DNA of 64,000 bases from Bacteroidales bacterium UBA4284 (GTDB taxonomy: Bacteria; Bacteroidota; Bacteroidia; Bacteroidales; UBA932), in the NCBI GenBank assembly GCA_002395925.1, contig DGVM01000191.1:63886-127885 (forward strand). The letters are read 5' to 3'. Shown here piece by piece: positions 34,308-42,254 of the stretch. The position numbers were made by a program, and so were the translations under genes. The notes under the pieces are model-generated. The model saw only the letters and a program-made list of their open reading frames with translations, did not search any database and had not been told where the DNA came from. Every line of letters begins with the position of its first letter. Within the stretch, counting starts at the first letter, position 1.

Positions 34308-36559
34308 AGAAGTCCTGCCTCTTGATTCCGGTCTTGATCTGCCTTGCCGCATGCGGCAGAAACGAGATAAACTATCAGCCCGGAGAGGGATATACGATTG
34401 TCAATCAGACTAAAGGCCCCGCCCTTGGATTTACGTCTGCACCCATCCTCACCATAGACGGATATGCCTTCAAGGATCTCAGCAGGGACGGTAAGCTTGA
34501 CGTTTACGAGGACTGGAGGAAGGATGCAAAGACAAGGGCGAAGGACTTAGCTTCGAAGCTGACACTGGAAGAGATTTGCGGCCTGATGCTCTATTCCAGC
34601 GCCGTCGATGCTTTTTCTCCGGAGCTGACGGACAAGCAGAAATCCCTTCTCACAGACGACCACATCCGCCACATGCTGGTGCGGGAGGTCGCCACCCCGT
34701 CCACTGGTGCCGCATGGTCCAACAACGTCCAGGCGCTTTGTGAGCAGGCACGGCTCGGAATTCCGTCAAACAATTCATCGGACCCTCGCAACTACACGAA
34801 CGGCACGGCGAACGTCAACAATTACAAGCCCGAGCCCGACGGCGAGTACGATCCCTCCGGAACCAGCAATATCTCCAAATGGCCTCGCGAGATGGGGCTG
34901 GCCGCCACTTTCGACATGGACGTCATACGCAAGCATGGCGAAATGGTTTCGGCAGAATATCGCGCCCTCGGCATCACGACCGCTCTTTCCCCTCAGGTGG
35001 ATATGGCTTCCGACCCCCGCTGGCGCCGTTTCTACGGTACTTTCAGCGAGGATCCGGCTCTCTGCCGCGACATCGCCCGCACCTACTGCGAGGCCTTCCA
35101 GACTACGCCCGGCAGCAAGACCGGCTGGGGCAACCAATCCGTGAACTGCATGGTCAAGCACTGGCCCGGCGGCGGCTCCGGCGAAGGCGGCAGGGATGCC
35201 CACTTCGGAACAGGAAAATATGCCGTGTACCCTGGGAACAACTTTGCCCAGGGGCTTGTCCCTTTTACCGAGGGAGCGTTCAAGCTGCCCGGAAAGACCC
35301 GTATGGCATCGGCTGTAATGCCTTATTACACCATATCTTACGGGCAGGACCCCAGCGGGGAGAACGTAGGCAACGGATTCTCCAAATACATCATCGGGGA
35401 TCTTCTGAGAGACAGATACAAGTACGAGGGCGTTGTCTGTACGGACTGGGGCATAGTGGGGGAATACAACGTTCCCTGGGAGCATAAGGGCACCCCGTGG
35501 GGTGTGGAGACCCTTTCTCCTGCAGAGAAGCGTCTCAAATGCTTCGAGGCCGGGGTTGACCAGCTCGGAGGGGCGAAAGACAATGCCGTGAGCATTGAAG
35601 CCTATCGCCTCTGGGAGGCCAAATACGGCGAACGGAGCGCCCGCGAGAGGTTTGAGCTGAGCGCCTGCAGGATACTTGTAAACATCTTCAATACCGGCCT
35701 TTTCGAGAACCCCTACGTGAGTCCGCAGAAGGCAGATCAAATCGTTGGGTGCAAAGAGTTTACGGCTGCCGGTTACGATGCCCAGCTAAAGAGCGTCGTG
35801 ATGCTCAAGAATGTTGCCGGAGTCCTTCCCAAGGCCAGCCGGCTCAAGGTGTACGAGCCTCTGCGTCACGTACCTGCAGGCTTGTCACACTGGCAGAAAC
35901 CCACTCCGGAATACGACGAGTATCCGATTTCCAAGGAGCTGCTTGGCAGGTATTACGAGGTCGTAGAATCCCCGTCGGAAGCCGACTTTGCCATCGTATG
36001 CATCAAGAGTCCGGTGGGACACTGGGGCTACGTTCAGCCCGATGAAGAGTATCCTGAGGGTCACTACAACCCGATAAGCCTGCAATGGGGCCCTTACAAG
36101 GCCGTAAATGCAAGGGAGCAAAGCATCGCCGGCGGAGATCCCAAGGAATCATCGACCAACCGCAGCTATCGCGGCTTCGAAGAGACATCCTCCAACGCCA
36201 CCGACGCCATCCTGGTCAGGGATACAAAACTGGCGATGGGAGAAAAGCCCGTTGTGGTGGTGGTTGCGATGGAACGTCCGTTCGTGCCCGCCGAAATCGA
36301 GCCCTGGGCCGACGCACTGCTTACCGTCTGCGGCGTTTCCAACAACGCGATTCTGGACATAGTGAGCGGAGCGGCAGAGCCTTACGGCCTTCTTCCGTGC
36401 CAGCTTCCTGCCGACATGGAAACCGTTGAATCTCAGTGCGAAGACGTTCCCCGCGACATGCGGTGCTACAAGGATTCCGAAGGCAATACCTACGATTTTG
36501 CCTACGGCCTCAACTGGTCGGGAGTCATTGATGATGCCCGCGTGAGAGAATACCGCTAA
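34304..36559 (+). CDS. GH3 family beta-glycosidase lipoprotein (second of two)
   Basis: The 751-residue lipoprotein (VLICLAACGRN, Cys17) is a full GH3 enzyme: KHWPGGGSGEGGRDAH, nucleophile Asp381 in VCTDWGIVGEY, and the sandwich domain with KSVVMLKNVAGVLPK. A calcium-loop-like DLSRDGKLDVYEDW precedes the barrel. It is the last gene of the plus-strand run and its TAA overlaps, tail to tail, the stop of the gntR gene by four bases; I see no terminator between the two. Confidence 0.88.
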   Translation: MKKSCLLIPVLICLAACGRNEINYQPGEGYTIVNQTKGPALGFTSAPILTIDGYAFKDLSRDGKLDVYEDWRKDAKTRAKDLASKLTLEEICGLMLYSSAVDAFSPELTDKQKSLLTDDHIRHMLVREVATPSTGAAWSNNVQALCEQARLGIPSNNSSDPRNYTNGTANVNNYKPEPDGEYDPSGTSNISKWPREMGLAATFDMDVIRKHGEMVSAEYRALGITTALSPQVDMASDPRWRRFYGTFSEDPALCRDIARTYCEAFQTTPGSKTGWGNQSVNCMVKHWPGGGSGEGGRDAHFGTGKYAVYPGNNFAQGLVPFTEGAFKLPGKTRMASAVMPYYTISYGQDPSGENVGNGFSKYIIGDLLRDRYKYEGVVCTDWGIVGEYNVPWEHKGTPWGVETLSPAEKRLKCFEAGVDQLGGAKDNAVSIEAYRLWEAKYGERSARERFELSACRILVNIFNTGLFENPYVSPQKADQIVGCKEFTAAGYDAQLKSVVMLKNVAGVLPKASRLKVYEPLRHVPAGLSHWQKPTPEYDEYPISKELLGRYYEVVESPSEADFAIVCIKSPVGHWGYVQPDEEYPEGHYNPISLQWGPYKAVNAREQSIAGGDPKESSTNRSYRGFEETSSNATDAILVRDTKLAMGEKPVVVVVAMERPFVPAEIEPWADALLTVCGVSNNAILDIVSGAAEPYGLLPCQLPADMETVESQCEDVPRDMRCYKDSEGNTYDFAYGLNWSGVIDDARVREYR

Positions 36560-37272
36560 AGCCTCATGTGAATCATTTCGCTGCGTTCGGCGGCGAATTC
36601 CGTGATGGCGGTGAAGTGGTTGCGGATTTCGCGCTCGGCTCCGTCGGGGTCGCGGAGGCTTATCATTTCAAATATGCGCCTATGTTCGTCGATAACACCT
36701 TCGGGGGGCATCGCACAGGCGTTCAGACGATGGTAATAGTCGAGTACGTCGGGGCCTATCGTCAGCAGCAGGGAGTAGATGACGGGGTTGTGGCAGCAGC
36801 GTGCGATGGTGGTGTGGAAAGCTATGTCTTTCTCGTTGCGGAGGGGTGTGTGTGCGTTTTCGATGAATTCTTCAAGCGCGGCCCTGACGATTTTCAATTC
36901 TTCTTCCGTGTGGTTGACTGCGCACAGGCGCACAGCCTCTACTTCGAGCAGTGTTCTGACATGTACAAGGGAAGAAAAGTCGTATGCTCTGCCTTCTTCG
37001 AGAGAGGATATCTGTTTAGCCAGTATTGTCCGGGAATGGTTGGACAGGACAGAACCACTTTGCGGGAGTATCCTTACGACTCCGTACGATTCCATGCGTT
37101 CCAGGGCCAGGCGCACCTTGGCACGGCTGACTCCTGCTTCCTGGGCAATCCTGCGCTCTGCCGGCAGGCGCTTGCCGGGAGCGACGGCTTCGGTTTCAAT
37201 CAGCGTGCGTATGTATCGAAATACGCACTGCAGCTCCTTCTCAATGCTTTTCTTTCCTTTGTATTCAGTCAT
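36556..37272 (-). CDS. GntR-family (FadR/FCD type) regulator of the alginate locus
   Basis: The 238-residue protein has a GntR winged helix at about 10-75 (GKRLPAERRIAQEAGVSRA, ALERMESYGVVRILPQSG) and an FCD ligand-binding domain at about 90-225. Metal-site residues typical of FCD are visible in DIAFHTTIA, VIDEHRRIF and EIRNHF. It is the last gene of a two-gene unit, 2 bases after the jelly-roll lyase. FCD regulators of hexuronate genes bind TGGT/ACCA-type palindromes, and two copies of AATTGGTTAACCAATT lie at 38255 and 60518, so I infer that it represses both promoters and responds to an alginate-derived sugar acid such as KDG. Confidence 0.9.
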   Translation of the reverse strand: MTEYKGKKSIEKELQCVFRYIRTLIETEAVAPGKRLPAERRIAQEAGVSRAKVRLALERMESYGVVRILPQSGSVLSNHSRTILAKQISSLEEGRAYDFSSLVHVRTLLEVEAVRLCAVNHTEEELKIVRAALEEFIENAHTPLRNEKDIAFHTTIARCCHNPVIYSLLLTIGPDVLDYYHRLNACAMPPEGVIDEHRRIFEMISLRDPDGAEREIRNHFTAITEFAAERSEMIHMRL

Positions 37273-37274
37273 TC

Positions 37275-38219
37275 TTATTTAAGTTTGCGTATGTCGAAAT
37301 CCGCGAACTTGAGCACCTCGTCCCTCAGCTGGGAGGCCAGGGAACGTCCTTCGCCGAAGTTGCGGTACAGGCCCCATTTGGGACGCATGCCGGTACAGCC
37401 CGTGCGCCACAAGTCCAGCTCTGCTCCATCCACCTTCGCCAGTTGCTTGCCGTCGCGTATCCTCGTGACGATGACCGAGTAGCGGCCATTGTCGGCGAAG
37501 TTGACGGTTTCCGTTACCGATACCCATTCGCCGAGGAAGCCAGACAGGTCGGCCCTTGCGAGATAGGTGGACTTGCCGTCGCTCTCGACTTTGGACGCGG
37601 TATAAAGCACCTGGAACTGCTGCTTGCCGTTGGATAGGGTGCGGCAGGTAAAGGTGATGGCGGGGAGCGCTACATCGGCGTTGCCCTCTTTATTGTCGAT
37701 GCCCTTGAGCTGATGTATGTGGGCGAACTTGTTGGTGGTCTGCATTCCTTCGGGCAGGCGGAATTTCCAGGTCATACGGAGGCTTTCGCCGTACTGGGCC
37801 ACGAGGGAGTCGGGCGAGTGCGCGTCGGTCTTGATTTCGTTGCGCTGGCGGTCGGTCACGTCCGCCTTCCCGCGGTCATCGTCGTTCTCTATGTGAAGGT
37901 AGAAGTCGAATACATACTTCCCGAGGGCTTTGTCAAAGCTCTGGCGGATGTGGCGGAACGGGGCTTCGGAATGGGCGCCGGAGTTGTCGGGGGTCTCATA
38001 GTTGTAGCCCTTGGAAAGGATAAGGGCATATGTATCTGAATCGTTGCCGTCTGCCGCGAGGCCCGGCTGCCGCTCGGGCTCTGCAGCGGGTTCTTCGGTC
38101 TGTTGGGTGCCGGGTTGCGTCTTGCCTCCTGCACCCGGAACGGGGTCGGGGATAATGAAGGCCGAACTGCAAGCTGCCACCAGTGCGAGGACCCAAATAA
38201 CAGCGAAATTTTTTTTCAT
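37275..38219 (-). CDS. Jelly-roll polysaccharide lyase lipoprotein (PL7-like)
   Basis: The 314-residue lipoprotein (VLALVAACSSAF, Cys17) has a Pro/Glu-rich linker at about 25-60 and a beta-jelly-roll domain. Candidate catalytic motifs are DRQRNEIK (126-128 RNE, matching the R-x-E-x-R strand of PL7), HIHQLKG (167-173, matching Q-I-H) and MRPKWGLYR near 275 (matching Y-F-K-A-G-x-Y). PL7 fits the alginate context, but heparin-lyase-I-like or PL20-like families share the fold and similar motifs. It should cut alginate at the cell surface. It is cotranscribed with gntR and faces the esterase. A second copy of the domain is at 39357-40172. Confidence 0.72.
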   Translation of the reverse strand: MKKNFAVIWVLALVAACSSAFIIPDPVPGAGGKTQPGTQQTEEPAAEPERQPGLAADGNDSDTYALILSKGYNYETPDNSGAHSEAPFRHIRQSFDKALGKYVFDFYLHIENDDDRGKADVTDRQRNEIKTDAHSPDSLVAQYGESLRMTWKFRLPEGMQTTNKFAHIHQLKGIDNKEGNADVALPAITFTCRTLSNGKQQFQVLYTASKVESDGKSTYLARADLSGFLGEWVSVTETVNFADNGRYSVIVTRIRDGKQLAKVDGAELDLWRTGCTGMRPKWGLYRNFGEGRSLASQLRDEVLKFADFDIRKLK

Positions 38220-38235
38220 ATCTACAAGATTTAGT

Positions 38236-38243
38236 TATATTTG
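38236..38243 (+). promoter_or_regulatory. Possible -7 element (TATATTTG) for the esterase gene
   Basis: TATATTTG fits TAnnTTTG on the plus strand; transcription would start near 38250, about 70 bases before the ATG at 38321. The -33 position holds only a T run. The palindrome at 38255-38270 would lie at the very start of this transcript. Confidence 0.5.
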
Positions 38244-38254
38244 CAAAAGCGGGA

Positions 38255-38270
38255 AATTGGTTAACCAATT
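38255..38270. promoter_or_regulatory. Operator palindrome AATTGGTTAACCAATT, copy 1
   Basis: This is a perfect 16-bp palindrome in the 101-base gap between the lyase-gntR unit and the esterase gene. It is flanked on both sides at similar distance by outward-start -7 elements (38236-38243 plus, 38279-38286 minus), so a bound protein would block both transcripts. The core TTGGTTAACCAA resembles FadR-subfamily operators, notably those of UxuR/ExuR. The same sequence recurs at the SusC promoter. Confidence 0.75.
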
Positions 38271-38278
38271 GTGCCATG

Positions 38279-38286
38279 CAAATGTA
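38279..38286 (-). promoter_or_regulatory. Possible -7 element (TACATTTG) for the lyase-gntR unit
   Basis: On the minus strand TACATTTG fits TAnnTTTG and is 8 bases upstream of the palindrome, so transcription would begin at its edge and reach the ATG at 38219 after about 50 bases. No clear -33 element at the right distance. Confidence 0.5.
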
Positions 38287-38320
38287 ACAAACAAAAATAG
38301 TAAATAAAACACTATAACAA

Positions 38321-39298
38321 ATGAAACCACAGTTTTTTTATGCTTTGTTTGCAGGCTTGCTCCTGACGGCTTCCGGCGCATTTGCCCAGCAGGCCGTGCC
38401 TACCAACCGCTATGCCATGAAGCTGGAGCAGAAGCCCGACGGCAGCTATGCCCTCCAAAAGGAGAACCGCTATGCCAAGATTCTCAATCTCAGCGAAATA
38501 CCCGACCTGTACACTCCCTATACCCATGTCAACGACCGCCTTTCCGGCAAGCTGTACAACAAGGTGGAAACGGTGGAAGTCGAGTATAAAGGCACCCTCA
38601 AGATAGCCATAGACAAGGCTATCTCCGACGTCCCTTCCCCCGTCCTCTTTTTCTGCCACGGCGGAGGCTGGGCAAGGGGTAACTTCGACGCTTCCCGTTC
38701 CCTGACCAAATATCTCGCCCAGAATCACGGCATCACCGGCGTCCGTATCGAGTACACCCTCGCTCCGGAGCCCGGCGCCAACGTTCAGGTCTCCATACAG
38801 GATATCCTGGATGCCGTTCAGTATATCCGCGACCACGCAGAGGAACTTAATATCGATGCTTCCCGGATGGCCTTCGGCGGCACGTCCGCAGGCGCACACC
38901 TTGCGGCCTGTGCTGCGATGAAGACGGCAGAAGCCAAAGTATTCGTCGGCTATTCAGGTATTTACGATCTCACCACCGCAGCTATCGTCCAGCGATCGAA
39001 GGACGAACAGCGCATCCGGTACTTCGGGGACCGCGAAGAAAAGTACCTCAGGGACGCATCTCCGGTGTATCTGATTCCCAAGAAGACCAAAATAGCGGCC
39101 CAGCTGTTCTGCGGCACCGGAGACATCACGGTGGAATACAGCCAGAGCGAAGCCTTCGCGCAGGAACTCAAGCGCCACAAGGCAAAGGTTGACCTCCAGG
39201 TGTACAAGTACTACGACCACGGGCTCAACGCCAAGGCCTCCGACAAGATGGAGGAAATCTTCTTCAAGACCGTCGATTTCGTAGCGTCGAACATTTGA
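38321..39298 (+). CDS. Secreted alpha/beta-hydrolase (carboxylesterase)
   Basis: The 325-residue protein has a cleavable signal (TASGAFAQQ). The fold is alpha/beta hydrolase of the HSL/esterase type: oxyanion motif CHGGGWARG, nucleophile Ser189 in FGGTSAGAHLAA, an Asp in FCGTGDITVEYS, and His300 in YYDHGLNAK. Acetylated alginate is common in bacteria, so deacetylation before lyase action is a plausible role, though not shown. It is the only plus-strand gene of the alginate region, divergent from the lyase-gntR unit and under the same operator, and it ends at a shared terminator. Confidence 0.8.
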   Translation: MKPQFFYALFAGLLLTASGAFAQQAVPTNRYAMKLEQKPDGSYALQKENRYAKILNLSEIPDLYTPYTHVNDRLSGKLYNKVETVEVEYKGTLKIAIDKAISDVPSPVLFFCHGGGWARGNFDASRSLTKYLAQNHGITGVRIEYTLAPEPGANVQVSIQDILDAVQYIRDHAEELNIDASRMAFGGTSAGAHLAACAAMKTAEAKVFVGYSGIYDLTTAAIVQRSKDEQRIRYFGDREEKYLRDASPVYLIPKKTKIAAQLFCGTGDITVEYSQSEAFAQELKRHKAKVDLQVYKYYDHGLNAKASDKMEEIFFKTVDFVASNI

Positions 39299-39325
39299 CA
39301 AAACTACAGTCAGCATCAAAAAACA

Positions 39326-39358
39326 ACGGCGCCCTTTCCGGGCGCCGTCGTTTTTTTT
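39326..39358. terminator. Bidirectional intrinsic terminator
   Basis: ACGGCGCCC (39326-39334) pairs with GGGCGCCGT (39340-39348) around a TTTCC loop, followed by T8 at 39351-39358 for the plus strand and preceded by an A6 run at 39318-39323 that gives a T run on the minus strand. It ends both the esterase transcript and the long alginate operon. Confidence 0.88.
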
Positions 39359-40172
39359 AATGACTCGTAACATAGAAGTCGGCAAACAGCAGGGTCTCGT
39401 CCCTGAGCTGGGATGCAGCTGAGCGTCCGTCTCCGAACCAGCGGTAGATTCCCCATTTTGGCCTCATTCCGGGAGAGCCGCTGCGCCACATACACAGCGG
39501 GGCGTCCTGAATGTTCACAAGCTGCTTACCGTCCCGTACGCGCATTATGCTAACCGAATATGAACCGCTCGTGGAGCAGGTCATCCGTTCTTCGACTTTC
39601 ACCCACTCGCCAAGCAGGTCGGACAGGGGCACCTTGGCCAGATAGCTGAGGGTGCTTCCTTGGGACGACGGCGCCACGTGGATTACCTGGAACTCCTGCC
39701 TGGAACCTGTGCTGCGGCAGGTGAAGGTAATGACCGGCTGGCTGACGTCCGCCGTGCCCGCCTTGTTGTCGAGGCCCTTTATCTGGTGCACGTGGGTGAA
39801 GGACGATGTGGTCTTCATCCCCTCAGGCAGACGGAACAGCCAGCTGTCTTCCAGTTCCTGTCCTTGCGTGGCGACCATCGATGCGGGAGAATTGTTGTCG
39901 GTTTTGAGCTCGTTTCGCTGGCGGTCAGCCTCTTCTCCCTTGTTGGTATCGGTGGCGATGTGTATGTCCATGGCAAACACATAGGAGCCAAGCGTGGCGT
40001 CGTACTGCTGGCGTATATGCCGCACGGAGGGCGAGTGGTCGTCGTCCGGCGACTCGTAATTGTAGCCCTTGGACGTAATCAGAGCATAGGTTCCCCCGTC
40101 GTCACCATTGGCGACGAGGGTCCCTTCTGCTGCCGGGTCGATTGACGGATCCGCCGGCGGGGCCTCTGTCCT
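39357..40172 (-). pseudogene. Second PL7-like jelly-roll lyase domain, no own start, in frame after TGA
   Basis: Reading minus strand from 40172, the frame runs without stop to 39357 and encodes a Pro/Glu-rich linker (RTEAPPADPS) and a whole jelly-roll domain: GTYALITSKGYNYE, DRQRNELK, HVHQIKG, MRPKWGIYRW. It is a clear paralogue of 37275-38219, including the linker. It has no signal peptide and no ATG; the first usable start, GTG at 40025, lies inside the domain after the first conserved strand. The codon just upstream (40175-40173) is the TGA that ends the beta-helix lipoprotein, in the same frame. So this is either the C-terminal half of a lipoprotein-lyase fusion cut by one nonsense codon, or a product of stop readthrough, or a decayed gene. 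I list it as pseudogene with that caution. Confidence 0.65.
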
Positions 40173-42092
40173 TCACTGCGGTTGGATCTGGGGCCCGAAA
40201 GCCTTGTATGCGCTGACCAGCTCGAATTCGCCGGTGGCGGCATTGAAGCTTGCGATGGGGGTCGAATCCAGGATGGTGACGTCTGTGAGCGGTCCGCGGC
40301 AGACTTGATCGCTGATCGTCCAGGTCTTTTCACCGAGGTCGCCGAAGCAGTAGTTGTCGGAGGATGAGCCTTCGAATTCAGCCGGTTTCTCTTCAGTGCC
40401 TATGTTGGCCTTGAACATTTTGATGTTGCTGCCGTAGGAGCCGTCTTTTGCCCATAGAACGTTGTTCTTGATGCTGATCGATTTGAGGGTGTGCGTCCTG
40501 AAAATGCCGCTGCTTGCAGCGATGTTGTAGAACAGGTTGTTGTCCATCACCACTACCTGCTGGCAGGAAGCCGCATCAATGCCGGCTGCCGATGTTGCGA
40601 ACACATAAGTCTGAAGGGCGTCTCCGGTAGAACTGTAAAGAACGTTGTTGGTGAAGGTGAAGTCCTTGTAGCCTTTGAGCGTCGTGGCTCCGGAGTTGAT
40701 GGTGAAGAGCTGCACGTTGGCACCGGTACCTATACGGTTGCCGTTCATCGTGACGCTGGTTATACCGTATTCCAAGGAGGAGCTGTTGGGTGCGAAGAAT
40801 GGTCTCTTGACGTTCCTGATGTCGCACTGGCTGACGGTAAGGGAGCCGAAGCTGCCGTTGTTGTCCTTTTTGGTCATGAACTGACCGGAAGTCATTGCGG
40901 CCATATCGATGATGAGGTTGTCGAACACGAGAGTGCCTGACTCCAGCACGAACGATTTGCTGAGGGTGCCCGCATAGGTTGCGGGATGAGCCAGGTCGTT
41001 GCTGGCCAGGACAACGTCCGAGGTGATTTTTGCTTCAGAGGTATTGGTTACGGTTGCGGAAGCGTCCAGGAAGATGAGTCCGGACATGCTGGATGTCTTG
41101 AAGACCTCTCCGTCTTTAAGCAGTGTCGCCTCGCCGTCCTTCGCCTTGTTGTAGGTCTTTCCGGCGATGGTCACATCGAACCCTGCGTTATACACGGCGC
41201 ACCTGTCGTAAGCGAACGTCACGTTGCCGCTGCTGAACTTGCCAAGGGGATGGAGGTTCTTGCGGACAATCTGGAGGGGATTGTCAGCTACCCTGCTGGC
41301 CACCTTTGCATCGGCGGTGATGAGTTTCGCAGTGAATCCTTCCTGGGAGTTGCTGCCGGTGTGGCGTACGCTCACGTAATAGGTCTCACCCTTGGTAAGG
41401 GGACTGCCGTCGGCATTGCTGAGGGTAACGCTCTTGTAGTTCGGGGTGCCGGTCGCCACGCTGGTGGGGCCGGTGGCCTCGACTGCATTGGTGAAGGTAA
41501 CGTCTCCCGACATGGGGCGGCTGCCCGAGAATTCCACGAACACTACGTCGTCGAAGTCAACGGAGAAGCTCAACAGCGAGCCGATGAGGCGGAAACGGAT
41601 GGAGGGATTCTCGGCGGTTGCGGATCCGACGGTCACGAGCGCCTCGGGATCGAAGCTGCCCGCCACGGCATGCTGGTTTTGGGGGAAGTCGATTTCGCAG
41701 GCACCGGTGGCTACATCGACGCTCTTTGCTGCCGAATAAGGGTAGATGGCGATGAACTGGCTTGCACCGGCGGTGACGGTGCCGGAGAAGGAGACCTTCT
41801 CTCCGTCGGAATTGGCTACGAATACATTGGGGGCTGAGGATTTGTCATCGAAGACGGCAATCTTGTCGCCGGCTTTCCAAGTGAGCTTGAGAAGGGTCTG
41901 CTCCTCCTGGGTATAGGTGGAGCCGACGGCTACCTTCGTGCCAGCGTCAAGCCCTTCGCCGGACTCGAAAGAGGCGTTGAATGTCATCTCCACTTTCTGG
42001 AAATCTTCCCCTGCGGGGTCTTCGGTTTCTATGGTCTGGCAGGAAATGAATGCCGAAAGAGCCATAGCGCTGAGCAAATTAATCTTTTTCAT
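40173..42092 (-). CDS. Fimbrillin-like / beta-helix lipoprotein A (DUF5123-like C-terminus)
   Basis: I use ATG 42092 (MKKINLLSAMALSAFISC) rather than 42104; it gives the same 19-base gap to the short peptide as in the paralogue. The 639-residue lipoprotein has a fimbrillin-like module (about 25-290: EEQTLLKLTWKAGDKIAVFD, AIYPYSAAK) and a beta-helix with DNLIIDMAAMTSGQF, FTFTNNVLYSS and IKNNVLWAKDGSYGS, ending in a DUF5123-like strand (SFNAATGEFELVSAYKAFGP). PL6-related folds look like this, but no Lys/Arg catalytic pair is seen; binding or a divergent lyase is possible. Its TGA is followed in the same frame by the PL7-like domain. Paralogue B is directly upstream. Confidence 0.75.
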   Translation of the reverse strand: MKKINLLSAMALSAFISCQTIETEDPAGEDFQKVEMTFNASFESGEGLDAGTKVAVGSTYTQEEQTLLKLTWKAGDKIAVFDDKSSAPNVFVANSDGEKVSFSGTVTAGASQFIAIYPYSAAKSVDVATGACEIDFPQNQHAVAGSFDPEALVTVGSATAENPSIRFRLIGSLLSFSVDFDDVVFVEFSGSRPMSGDVTFTNAVEATGPTSVATGTPNYKSVTLSNADGSPLTKGETYYVSVRHTGSNSQEGFTAKLITADAKVASRVADNPLQIVRKNLHPLGKFSSGNVTFAYDRCAVYNAGFDVTIAGKTYNKAKDGEATLLKDGEVFKTSSMSGLIFLDASATVTNTSEAKITSDVVLASNDLAHPATYAGTLSKSFVLESGTLVFDNLIIDMAAMTSGQFMTKKDNNGSFGSLTVSQCDIRNVKRPFFAPNSSSLEYGITSVTMNGNRIGTGANVQLFTINSGATTLKGYKDFTFTNNVLYSSTGDALQTYVFATSAAGIDAASCQQVVVMDNNLFYNIAASSGIFRTHTLKSISIKNNVLWAKDGSYGSNIKMFKANIGTEEKPAEFEGSSSDNYCFGDLGEKTWTISDQVCRGPLTDVTILDSTPIASFNAATGEFELVSAYKAFGPQIQPQ

Positions 42093-42111
42093 AATTGCAT
42101 TCATTTTCGGG

Positions 42112-42243
42112 TTACCATTGAAAATCTTCTGTGACTATCAGGTCTTCGGTGACGCTGCCACTGAATTCGCTTTCGCAGATGATCTGGGACGGCAGGGCTT
42201 CAATCTGCCGTTCGCAGTCAGGACGGATATAATTCTTTTTCAT
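42112..42243 (-). CDS. Short peptide (43 aa), YxP-CxS-ExW family
   Basis: The frame runs from ATG 42243 to TAA 42112-42114. It starts 11 bases after lipoprotein B and ends 19 bases before lipoprotein A. Key parts are NYIRPDC near the start, QIICES with Cys23, and a C-terminal VTEDFQW. The ending Trp and acidic-aromatic pair match the peptide at 44158 and, loosely, the one at 669. No signal peptide or membrane segment. Too short for most gene callers, yet spacing and motif conservation with its neighbour argue for a real product. Confidence 0.75.
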   Translation of the reverse strand: MKKNYIRPDCERQIEALPSQIICESEFSGSVTEDLIVTEDFQW

Positions 42244-42254
42244 ACTCGAGATTA

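Noticed and set aside
36568..37482. Plus-strand frame (304 codons) opposite gntR
   Set aside because: Antisense to a clear GntR/FCD gene; translation has no recognisable fold.
40023..40025. GTG 40025 as real start of the second PL7-like gene
   Set aside because: It would remove the first conserved strand (TYALITSKGYNYE) and leave no signal peptide; the homologous linker upstream shows the frame extends to the TGA.
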